Assembly: GCA_018813065.1 (NCBI GenBank)
Contig: JAHJCH010000354.1
Location: forward strand, 1 to 58,965
DNA from: Myxococcota bacterium
Lineage (GTDB): Bacteria > Myxococcota_A > Bradymonadia > UBA7976 > UBA1532
DNA: 58,965 bases
Reading direction: 5' to 3'
The notes below the pieces were generated by a model. It had not been told where the DNA came from and ran no database searches. It worked only from the letters and a program-made list of their open reading frames with translations. Both the position numbers and the translations under genes were made by a program. The first letter of the stretch is position 1, and each line of letters starts with the position of its first letter. Of the stretch, positions 19,801 to 27,546 are shown in pieces.

Positions 19801-20601
19801 CACGGGCTTCAACTCCCCGATGATCGCGGCGGCCTCTTCCTAGAGCCGCATCAGCACCTCCTCTGGGTGGACTCGACGTTCAACGCCGAGGCGCAGCGCG
19901 AGTTTGAGTCGCAAGAGGGCAGCTCCAAGTCCAATCGCCAAGAGGCCGAGCAGGTCGTGCGCGCGCTGGGGCGCTTGGCCGAGGGGCTCAAGGCGCAGGG
20001 GCTGACCGGCGAGACGCAGACGCAGCAGGCCAAGAAGGCGACGCAGGTTGAAGCGCTCTTGGCCCAGTTGGCGCCTCAGCTCGACGCCGAGACGCGCGCG
20101 CGGTGCCTGCGCGATGGGCGTTTGGAGATCAACGGGCGGGTGGTCAAGGAGGCGACGCTGCGCGTGGAGGCGGGCGATAACGCCACGCTGACGCTGAAGC
20201 GCGAGGTGGCCATCATCACGCTCTATGGCGCGCAGATTCGGCGCATCCGTGGCTTGATCGAGCAGGGGCAGCGCGCGGGGACGCTGGATCTCTCGGCGGT
20301 GGGGCTGCGCATCAACAGCGTGGATCGCTTCCAGGGGGCGGAGGCGCCCATTGTGCTCGTCAGCATGGTGCGTGCGCCCCAGCGCCGTGGCCCCTTGGGC
20401 GACTTTGCCCGCGACTTCCGCCGCATCAACGTGGCGCTCTCCCGCGCCTGTGATCTGCTGATCGTCTTTGGCAACCGCGACGCGCTCAAGCCCACCGAGG
20501 TGATGATCCCCACCCCCGAGAATGAGGATCGCCGCACCTTAGCCTACGCCCGCGTGATGGAGATCGCCGATCAGTTCGGGGGCCGCCGCCAAGCCTGCTG
20601 A
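16852..20601 (+). CDS. Large superfamily 1 (DNA2/NAM7/UPF1-like) helicase, 1249 aa
   Basis: IQGPPGTGKTTTIAAI, ASQTNLAVDNVLERL, DLVIIDEVSKATVPEI, LVGDPNQLPPL, LTTQFRAHPQI, INSVDRFQGAEAPIVLVSMVR, RRINVALSRA; coiled coil inserted between motifs. Confidence 0.9.
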   Translation: MTTLETLRLERLVFDLQQNSERWRPDFDKRLPKGASVEAQLDRLLLALGQGCLITNVATAQSKGKPRWRVRPAAVIEGLNEEGLSPELVVYEVHGALAISYIKWLRRFPPRKSETRLEGEVYRRDRSGVGMVNEDLARLRALPPRLLKQNARVAQWLNFVAWFDRLVTANRKVWAYQSCEVMAVEAAKEAKNTTKDAAKEDKDAAKDAAKDAAKEDKEAAKEAAKEAAKEAAKPLLIFTFNSPLPAGVDGGVVELGGKGHLRIGGGKWQKEGKGGRLIFSRGAVASKDRARLENIPPTGQLLEDISGDLAIIRSQRDALQSLAEDESFHPGLAEVLLGEAQALETPIAAQVQRFEDELKRSGYRLTDDQRRAAALALAGAPLTLIQGPPGTGKTTTIAAIIAAATRMGLRVLLASQTNLAVDNVLERLPPDPAIRPARFASEDAHVSEAVQALDAKDVIEKHWLPKVKGAALEVEAREAKDAAALEETARREAARAEIGQRADQQRVALEAESARLKAAHDARRVAQIAVEQAKAPLSRAQAQTAAAAGLRAEPPRGHWQGWAGLDEVQACLTQHGATPPDLARVFVTIEAEPILAGLRAHCQTQGAPVLDAEVQALQAQRLALMIDFSDAAIAEMARLGREIQRLQAKQTESGWAQATRALRGLAEDLGDTPALRRLMGALAPTPELLDEIEALAAALASLRARRAELGRALRAAAQVASARLVEETRGLEWAMARAQRDTQETEARLRACEDRLTQGRAALTRLVEGWRAVGGQGEPSGAAAQAQARDDLTRAQEEAELARLRRWMAIRARYIKALDEPPATSLRERYLATINVIGATCYMAHKIAAGKHKNIEGDLVDGGFDLVIIDEVSKATVPEIVQPARLAKRLVLVGDPNQLPPLFRHRESSYAELIAEGAVTEEDFAHYRELVTAGRFAELFQEAPEAIKARLTTQFRAHPQIMAATNVFYHGKLEAGPGTTHKNHGLQLPDDRGGLFLEPHQHLLWVDSTFNAEAQREFESQEGSSKSNRQEAEQVVRALGRLAEGLKAQGLTGETQTQQAKKATQVEALLAQLAPQLDAETRARCLRDGRLEINGRVVKEATLRVEAGDNATLTLKREVAIITLYGAQIRRIRGLIEQGQRAGTLDLSAVGLRINSVDRFQGAEAPIVLVSMVRAPQRRGPLGDFARDFRRINVALSRACDLLIVFGNRDALKPTEVMIPTPENEDRRTLAYARVMEIADQFGGRRQAC

Positions 20602-20672
20602 GGGCGCGGGCGAAAAAACATCGCCCGCCCTGTCCGCCGTGCCCACCTCATCGCGTCTCTAAGCCTGCCCCC

Positions 20673-22922
20673 ATGCCATGGAGTCATCCGTTGTCTATCG
20701 CCGCGCAGTTTACGATCGCATGTTCATGGCCCATCGAGCACATCAAGGCGCAAGTTGCCGTGGCTCGGCGCCGCCCTCTGGATGCCCTTGAGATTGGGAT
20801 CACTGCGGCCTTGCGCGCCTTTGGCGAGGCGGTCAGCGCCGAGGAGATCACGGCAGGCTTGGGCCTCAATGATGTCGCCTTGGTGCGTCGCGTCTGCAAA
20901 GAGCTGGTCGCCGAGCAGATCGCCGAGGTGTTGGATGGCTCATCGCCCCGTTGGCGGCTGCACGCTGGGGCGGTGGCGGTCTTGGAGCAAGGCTTTCGCC
21001 CGAGCCTGCCGCAGACCGAGGGGCTGGAGGTCTTCATCGACGCAGCGACGCGCCTCGACACGCCCTGGAGCGGCGATGATCTCGGCGCGCCCTCTCGCCC
21101 CATCATTGAGCCTGAGCTTGTCGAGCCATCCCGGCAGTTGGAGGCGGCGCGGCTGGCCAAGCACGCGCCCCGCGCGGATGACGAGCGGCTGGATGTGTTG
21201 GGGCATCAGATCACCGCACAATATATCGCTTGGCGGCCTGTGCAGTTGACGCTGCGCGCGGTGGATGGCGCGCTGGAGGTGCATCACATCGAGCCCGATC
21301 ATGGGCGCGTGGCCTGGCTGCGGGCGCGCGGCGTGGCCTCGGCGGCGCTGACGGGGTTGGCGCAGCGGCACGCGTGGGTTTCGCAGACGCCGCGCCGCGT
21401 CGCGGGGCTGCCGCCGATTGAGCCCTTCGCGCTGGAGGCGACACACGCGGGCAAGAAGCAGGGCAAGGGGCAGAGCCAGAAGCAGGGCCAAGCCTCGGCG
21501 ATCACGGATTACCTCAAGGGCGCGCGGCGCGTCTTGGCGCACGGGGACTGGTCAGCGGCGCCGGGCGTGGCCCAGGCGTTGACGCAGGCAGCGGGGCGCG
21601 GGGCGCGCGTGCTTTGGGTGGGTGAGGCGCAGGGCGCGCAGGGCGTGGCGGTGGCGGCGGCGCGCGGGGATCTCCCCCTGGCGCTGATCGTCGATGGCGC
21701 AAAGGGCGTGATCATCGAGGACTATGAGGCGCCGACCTCGTGGGGCGCGCGCGTGACGGTCCGCGCCGTGGCCGCGCTTGAAGCTGAGGCGGTGGCGGAT
21801 GCACACGCGGCGCTCTTGAACGGGGTGGGGCGCGCCGCGCGTGATGCCTTGAGCGCCGAGGCGCAGGCCAAGGGCGACATCGACGCGCTGATCACCCTGG
21901 CGTGCTTTGGCTTATTGACGCCCTCGGCGGTCTATCAGGCGCTGATGCGCGCCGAGACGCTCAGCGATCTTGATCGCCTGCGCCACCTCGACGTGATGCG
22001 CCGCGCGGGCGCCTTTGAGGGCCTTGACGCGGGGTTTGAGAAGCTCTGGTTCAAGGCATTTGAGGCTTCAACGGAGGAGACGCGCGGCGCGCTCTGGGTG
22101 GTGATGAACGCCGACACGCTGACCGCGACGCTGCGGCGCGTGAGCCTGAAAGACACCGACGCGCTCCTTGATCTCTTGGGCAAGGCGCCGCGCTTGAGCT
22201 TTGAGGTCGAGAAGCAGGCGCTCAAGGCGTGGCTGCGGCAGCACATCCGTCGGGGTCAACCGCAATGGAAGGCGCTCTTGGCGGCCCTCGCGTCGCACGC
22301 CGATGACGCCGACCGCGCTTGGGCCAAGGCCCTCTGTCAATCCCCGCCCTTAAACGCGCATCTCCCCGGCTGGCTGGAGGTCCACCAAGGCTTAAACGCC
22401 CTGGATCATAGGCTGCCGCATCAGCCTTGGGCGCAGGCGCTGCTTGAGACGTATTCGGTGGGTGAAGACATCCTCCTTCAATGCGCACGCTGGGTGGATG
22501 CCGTTGAGCCCGAGGCGTTCAGACGCTTGTCGGTCTATCTTAATGAGAAATTAAGCGAGCGTTTGCAGAGCCAAGGCGCACCTCTCTTCATCCATGAGAA
22601 TCTTGATCCATTGCTGCAAACCGGGCTGTCCAACCTGGTCATTGATTGGGCACGACGCGCGTTGCCTCAAAATCCACAACAGTTGAGCGTGCTCTTCGAT
22701 GGTTTTGAGAAATTAAATTATATCTTTGTGTCATCGCCCAAGCTCAAGGCGCGCCTCGCGCGCGAGATGGTCGGCAAATGCGCCTGTGAGCTGCCAAGAG
22801 AGGGGCCTGTGTACGCTGAGCTTCAAGGCTGGGCGCAGCGGCTCGGCTTTGAGCTGACGGCGCTCGTCTCTGGCCCAAAGCAACCACAGTCAAAGAAGAA
22901 GAACCGTAAAGGGGGGAAGTGA
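20673..22922 (+). CDS. Uncharacterised 749-aa protein, winged-helix-like N-terminus
   Basis: Intact ORF between cluster genes; N-terminal PLDALEIGITAALRAFGEAVSAEEITAGLGLNDVALVRRVCKELVAEQ reads as wHTH-like; rest unrecognised. Confidence 0.7.
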   Translation: MPWSHPLSIAAQFTIACSWPIEHIKAQVAVARRRPLDALEIGITAALRAFGEAVSAEEITAGLGLNDVALVRRVCKELVAEQIAEVLDGSSPRWRLHAGAVAVLEQGFRPSLPQTEGLEVFIDAATRLDTPWSGDDLGAPSRPIIEPELVEPSRQLEAARLAKHAPRADDERLDVLGHQITAQYIAWRPVQLTLRAVDGALEVHHIEPDHGRVAWLRARGVASAALTGLAQRHAWVSQTPRRVAGLPPIEPFALEATHAGKKQGKGQSQKQGQASAITDYLKGARRVLAHGDWSAAPGVAQALTQAAGRGARVLWVGEAQGAQGVAVAAARGDLPLALIVDGAKGVIIEDYEAPTSWGARVTVRAVAALEAEAVADAHAALLNGVGRAARDALSAEAQAKGDIDALITLACFGLLTPSAVYQALMRAETLSDLDRLRHLDVMRRAGAFEGLDAGFEKLWFKAFEASTEETRGALWVVMNADTLTATLRRVSLKDTDALLDLLGKAPRLSFEVEKQALKAWLRQHIRRGQPQWKALLAALASHADDADRAWAKALCQSPPLNAHLPGWLEVHQGLNALDHRLPHQPWAQALLETYSVGEDILLQCARWVDAVEPEAFRRLSVYLNEKLSERLQSQGAPLFIHENLDPLLQTGLSNLVIDWARRALPQNPQQLSVLFDGFEKLNYIFVSSPKLKARLAREMVGKCACELPREGPVYAELQGWAQRLGFELTALVSGPKQPQSKKKNRKGGK

Positions 22923-23902
22923 TGAGCAATTATGGAACATACCAGGTCGAGCTTGAGCGCCAGCGCCAAGAGCAGCTGCGGATTCAGCAGCTCAGCGGTC
23001 AGCTCAACGCGCAGATGGAGCAGGCGCGGCTGGCCTTGGGGGCGGTGCTGGCGCCGGAGGTCGAGGCGCGGTTGAAAGCGCAGCGCGCCCAACTGTTGGC
23101 TCAGCTGCCCAAGGCGATGCAGACATGGGAGACACGCGCGGTGATCATCGCGGGGTTAGAGAAGGCGGTGGCGCAGGCGCAGGCGGTGGCCGGGCAGTGG
23201 CAACGCGCGGTCGTGCAGGCCAAGGCGGAGATCGAGGCGGAGGCCCGCGCCAAGGCCGAGGCGGAGGCTTTGGCGAAGGCAGAGGCAGAGGCTTTGGCCA
23301 AGGCCGAGGCGGAGGCCCGCGCCAAGGCCGAGGCGGAGGCGGAGATCGAGGCGGTCGCGCCGCGCTTGGCGGTGATGCAGTCGCCCTTGAGCGCCACAGC
23401 GGCTGAGCAGGCCAAGCTGGCGCAGGCGGCGCTTGAGCGTGGGCGCGCGGCGGCGGCGGTGGGGGATGTGGCGGGCGCGGTCGCGGCGGCGGCGGCGATT
23501 GAGGCGGCGGCCACGGCCTTTGACGCGGCGGAGCAGCAAGAGATGGTGCGGCGTGAGACGGTGACGGGCCTCGTCAAGATCCTCAGCAGCATGGGCTTTA
23601 TCGCCGCGCGCCCCAAGCGCCGCGCGGAGGATGATGTCGTGATCTTGGAGGGGCAGCTGCCCAGCGGCCGCCGAGCGCGCTTCGAGGTGGAGGCCTCGGG
23701 TGTCTTGAGCTTCGATCTCAATGGCTATCCCGGCCGCGATTGTAAGGCGGATCTCGATCATGTCAGCGCGGAGATGACCCAACGCTTCGGCGTGCAGCTC
23801 AAGCCGTTGCAGTTCAACTGGAGCAACCCTGATCGCGATCTCAAGGAGGCGCGCTCTACGCCGCAGGGCGGCGGGGCGCAGCGAGGGGAGCGGCTGCCAT
23901 GA
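22922..23902 (+). CDS. Coiled-coil protein with small conserved-looking C-terminal domain
   Basis: ATG overlaps upstream TGA; Ala/Glu/Lys heptads; C-terminal VLSFDLNGYPGRDCKADLDHVSAEMTQRFGVQ, weakly DUF2997-like. Confidence 0.75.
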   Translation: MSNYGTYQVELERQRQEQLRIQQLSGQLNAQMEQARLALGAVLAPEVEARLKAQRAQLLAQLPKAMQTWETRAVIIAGLEKAVAQAQAVAGQWQRAVVQAKAEIEAEARAKAEAEALAKAEAEALAKAEAEARAKAEAEAEIEAVAPRLAVMQSPLSATAAEQAKLAQAALERGRAAAAVGDVAGAVAAAAAIEAAATAFDAAEQQEMVRRETVTGLVKILSSMGFIAARPKRRAEDDVVILEGQLPSGRRARFEVEASGVLSFDLNGYPGRDCKADLDHVSAEMTQRFGVQLKPLQFNWSNPDRDLKEARSTPQGGGAQRGERLP

Positions 23903-25776
23903 GCGGGCGTCACTTAGAGCTGGAGATGTTGCAGCGGGCGGCCTTGCACCGCCGCGCGGTCATCTTGGACGGGCACATCGCGGATCTGATGGCGACAGAT
24001 GGCATCGCCGAGGCGCAGCGTTGGGCGCGCGCGGAGGGCTCGATCAGCGTGGCGCGCTGGGTGAGCCGCGCGATCTTGGCCGCCTCGCCCGCGTATGAGT
24101 GCGCGGTGATCATCGGCCCAGATGGCCGCCTGGAGTTTGATGATCCGCAGCATCGGCAACGCTTCGCCACGCTGTACTTCGGCGCCACTGTTGAGCTGAT
24201 GGGTGAGAATGGAGGTGGGGATGCTTATGGCAGCTACGGGGACTTCGCCCAGGAGCTGCCCCAGACGCTGCGCCCCGATGAGGTCATGGGCCTGATCGAG
24301 CGCTTCGCGCAGGCTGGGCGCGGGGGCTTCGTGGCCGTCTTTGACTTCGCCCATCTTCAAGTAAGCGATCCCAGCCGCCTGCAAGGGGAGGATCGCGCCT
24401 GGGCGCTGGCCTTCTCTCGCGCGGTGGCGGCGGAGCCCCACGCGGCCTCGGAGGGCGCCACCGCGCCGTTTATGGTGCTCTTGGCGCGGAGCCTGCGCGG
24501 CCTGCCGCCGGTGGTCTATCAAAACGATCCGCGCGTGCAGCTGATCCACCTCGGCGCGCCCAACCGCGAGGCGCGTCAACGCTTCTTCGAGGCCCACCTC
24601 GAAGCGCTGCGCCTGCGCCCTTTGGCGCCCCGCCCCGGTGATCGCCGCTCGGATCGCGCGCGCTTGATTGAGGTGATGGTTGATCTCACCGAGGGCTTGA
24701 TGCGGGTGGATCTGCGCCAGATCGTCGATCTCTCGCAGCGCATGACGGACGCCTTGCCGCCGCAGCGGCTGATGAACCTCTATCGCTATGGGGATCAGCG
24801 CTCGCCTTGGGAGGAGCTGGACGCCGATAAAGTGCGTGGCATCGACGCGGCGCTTCAAGCGCGGGTCTTTGGACAAGACACGGCGGTGGCCCACCTCGGC
24901 AACATGGTGCGTCGGGCTTACCTGGGCCTCTCGGGCTTGCAGCACTCGGCGCAGAGCGCCAGCCCCAAGGGGCGCTTGTTCTTCGCCGGGCCAACGGGCG
25001 TGGGCAAAACAGAGCTGGCGAAAGCGCTGGCCGAGTTCCTCTTCGGCGATGAGCGAGCCTGCCTGCGCTTTGATATGAGCGAGTACAACCACGAGCACAG
25101 CGATCAGCGGCTCGTCGGCGCGCCGCCGGGGTATGTGGGCTTTGAGGAGGGCGGGCAGCTGACCAACGCGGTGCGGGCGCGGCCCTTCTCTGTGCTCCTC
25201 TTTGATGAGATCGAGAAAGCGCATGGGCGCATCCTCGATAAGTTCCTGCAAATCCTGGAAGACGGGCGCTTGACGGACGGGCGCGGCGAGACGGCGTGGT
25301 TTGGCGAGACGGTGATCATCTTCACCAGCAACCTCGGGGCGGCGGAGATGCCCGAGGGCTTGGATGAGGCCGCGCGTCAGGCACACTTTCGCCGGGCCGT
25401 TGAGCGTCACTTTGTGACGGAACTGAAGCGCCCTGAGCTGCTCAATCGCTTGGGTGAAAACATCTTGGCGTTCGCGCCGGTGACCGACGCAGAAGTGCGC
25501 GGGCAGCTCTTGGAGCGCAAGCTGGAGCCGGTGGCGGCCCACCTCTCGGAGCGCTTCGGCGTGGGGCTGCTCATCGACGCGGAGGCCAAGCGGTTTATCC
25601 TGCGTCAAGCGCGCTTGGAGCACGGCGGGCGTGGCTTGCTCAACGCCATCGAGCGCGTCTTGCTCAGCGGCTTAGCCGATTACCTCTTCGATCATGAGCA
25701 TCAGCTGATGTCGGGGCGGCGGATTCATGTGGGCGCCTCCGAGGCGGGCCTACGCTTTGAGCTGAGGGGCGCCTGA
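23899..25776 (+). CDS. AAA+ ATPase: P-loop-less N-terminal ATPase-like half plus ClpA/ClpB D2-type C-terminal half
   Basis: FFAGPTGVGKTELAKALAEFLFG, FDMSEYNHEHSDQRLVGAPPGYVGFEEGGQLTNAVR, LLFDEIEKAH, FTSNLGAAEM. N-terminal half has no Walker A. Confidence 0.9.
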   Translation: MSGRHLELEMLQRAALHRRAVILDGHIADLMATDGIAEAQRWARAEGSISVARWVSRAILAASPAYECAVIIGPDGRLEFDDPQHRQRFATLYFGATVELMGENGGGDAYGSYGDFAQELPQTLRPDEVMGLIERFAQAGRGGFVAVFDFAHLQVSDPSRLQGEDRAWALAFSRAVAAEPHAASEGATAPFMVLLARSLRGLPPVVYQNDPRVQLIHLGAPNREARQRFFEAHLEALRLRPLAPRPGDRRSDRARLIEVMVDLTEGLMRVDLRQIVDLSQRMTDALPPQRLMNLYRYGDQRSPWEELDADKVRGIDAALQARVFGQDTAVAHLGNMVRRAYLGLSGLQHSAQSASPKGRLFFAGPTGVGKTELAKALAEFLFGDERACLRFDMSEYNHEHSDQRLVGAPPGYVGFEEGGQLTNAVRARPFSVLLFDEIEKAHGRILDKFLQILEDGRLTDGRGETAWFGETVIIFTSNLGAAEMPEGLDEAARQAHFRRAVERHFVTELKRPELLNRLGENILAFAPVTDAEVRGQLLERKLEPVAAHLSERFGVGLLIDAEAKRFILRQARLEHGGRGLLNAIERVLLSGLADYLFDHEHQLMSGRRIHVGASEAGLRFELRGA

Positions 25777-26375
25777 TGTCACTGGCCCTGAACCTGGCGG
25801 CGGCGTGGCCTCGCACAGAGGCCAACGGCCCTGGCCTGCGCGCGGCGGTCTGGGTACAGGGCTGCACGCTGCGCTGCCCTGGCTGCTTTAACGCCCATAC
25901 CCATCCCCATGAGGCGCGTCAGCTCGTCGATCCCGAGGCGCTGGCGCGGTCGCTGTTGACCGATTCCGAGGTGCGCGGCCTGACGATCTTGGGCGGTGAG
26001 CCTTTTGAGCAAGCGGCGGCGTGCGCGGTCTTGGCCGAGGCGGCGAAGGCGTTGAGCAAGGATGTCATGGTCTACTCGGGCTATGAGTATGAGCGCCTGC
26101 GCGACTGTGGAGATCCGGCCATCTCGCGGCTCTTGGCCGCGACTGATTTGCTGTGCTGTGGGCCATTTATTCAAGCGCAGCTGATCGAGGGCCAGGGCTG
26201 GCGAGGCAGCGCCAACCAGCGCCTCATCCTGCTAAACCCGGCGTTTGATGTGGGGCCTGAGGTGAACGAGGTGCCCCTTGTGGAGCTGCGCTTGGTGGGA
26301 CAGTCTTTGGACTGGACCGGCCCGCTGCGTGGCCCCGATTGGCGCTGGCTGCGGGAGTTGGCGGCGCGGCGATGA
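25776..26375 (+). CDS. Small radical SAM / 4Fe-4S single-cluster protein (NrdG/activase-like)
   Basis: VWVQGCTLRCPGCFNAHTH (CxxxCxxC), LTILGGEPFEQ, MVYSGYEYERL. Confidence 0.88.
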   Translation: MSLALNLAAAWPRTEANGPGLRAAVWVQGCTLRCPGCFNAHTHPHEARQLVDPEALARSLLTDSEVRGLTILGGEPFEQAAACAVLAEAAKALSKDVMVYSGYEYERLRDCGDPAISRLLAATDLLCCGPFIQAQLIEGQGWRGSANQRLILLNPAFDVGPEVNEVPLVELRLVGQSLDWTGPLRGPDWRWLRELAARR

Positions 26376-26425
26376 CGAAACGCGGGCTTCAAATGAGGTG
26401 GAGTGGGCGAGCGAGGCGGCCAGCC

Positions 26426-27145
26426 TCAGCGCGCGCGAGAGGCGCGCGCCACCTGATTGATCTGCTCGACCGTACCTGCCAGCGCCTCGAAGACCGCGCC
26501 GCCCTCTTGCTGCGGATCGAAGTACACCCCAGCGATGTAACCCACCAAGCAATGCATCGCGTCGCGTTGAGCGCGGCGCGCGTCGCGGAGAGAGAGGGAC
26601 GACGCATCTTGCTGCTGCTTGATCAGCTGCGCTTGCATCTGCGAAGCGGCGAGCAGCTCAGTGTGTGCTTCGTGGAGCGCGGCGTGGACACGAACGAACG
26701 CCGCGCCCATCTGCGCGACCTCATCAGGGTTCATGGTATCCAGCGCGATTTTAACCGTCGTCAAGAGATCATGCGCCGAAGCGCGCGCCATCCTCCGCTG
26801 ATCCGCGTTAAAGAGCTGATCTAACCACGCACTCATAATCGGAAACAGTGGGTCTTGCTCAGACAGCGGCTCATGCATACTCGTCAAGATCTTGTATACG
26901 TTGAAGAAGATCGTCTTGAGCTTCATCTGTTGATCAAAGATTTTGATCTGCGCCGCCTGATCATGGTTTTGCTGTGTACGCCTCAGCTGATCCGCTTGAT
27001 GCTCCGTGTTGGCGATCAGGCTATCGAGTCGCGGGTCTTGGATGTTGAGCTTCTCGATCTGGGCCTTCAGCATCCGTGTGAGTGTGAGGGTCTGCGTCCA
27101 CGTGAACACATAGAGGGTCAGCAGTTGCTTCAACGAGGTGCGCAT
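26426..27145 (-). CDS. Hypothetical alpha-helical protein
   Basis: MRTSLKQLLTLYVFTWTQTLTLTRMLKAQIEKLNIQDPRL...; convergent with radical SAM gene; start at M70 of listed ORF. Confidence 0.65.
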   Translation of the reverse strand: MRTSLKQLLTLYVFTWTQTLTLTRMLKAQIEKLNIQDPRLDSLIANTEHQADQLRRTQQNHDQAAQIKIFDQQMKLKTIFFNVYKILTSMHEPLSEQDPLFPIMSAWLDQLFNADQRRMARASAHDLLTTVKIALDTMNPDEVAQMGAAFVRVHAALHEAHTELLAASQMQAQLIKQQQDASSLSLRDARRAQRDAMHCLVGYIAGVYFDPQQEGGAVFEALAGTVEQINQVARASRAR

Positions 27146-27546
27146 CAGGGAGTCTCCTCCGTTGTGGAGCCCAATGAACCGACGCACCCCAGAAAAGTTC
27201 CCTAAAAAAAACACACCCCGTTTTTTTTTGCGCTTGGCCCCGATGATCACACGCTGGGGTAGCTGGCCCCCACGTGCTCCGGCAGTCGCGCAGATGATGG
27301 ACCTCAAGCGCCGTGAGCTGCACCTGCTGGGTGGCCTGGCCGCACGCGTCACAGCGCGCCGCCTATCAGGCGTGGCCTCAAGCGTTCAACCTCACCCTCT
27401 GCGCTCCCGTCGCGATAACCCCTGATAATCAATAAGCTCGTGGAAAAGCCAAGGTGGCTAAATGAGAAGGGGAGGCGCACATTTTCTGCCTCAACAGCGA
27501 CTCCAAATTGAGTGCGTGATTGATGAGCGCGCCGTGGTCAGAGTGC

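Noticed and set aside
23914-25623. 569-aa minus-strand ORF opposite the Clp-type AAA+ gene
   Set aside because: Mirror ORF in GC-rich DNA; sense strand has unmistakable AAA+ motifs.
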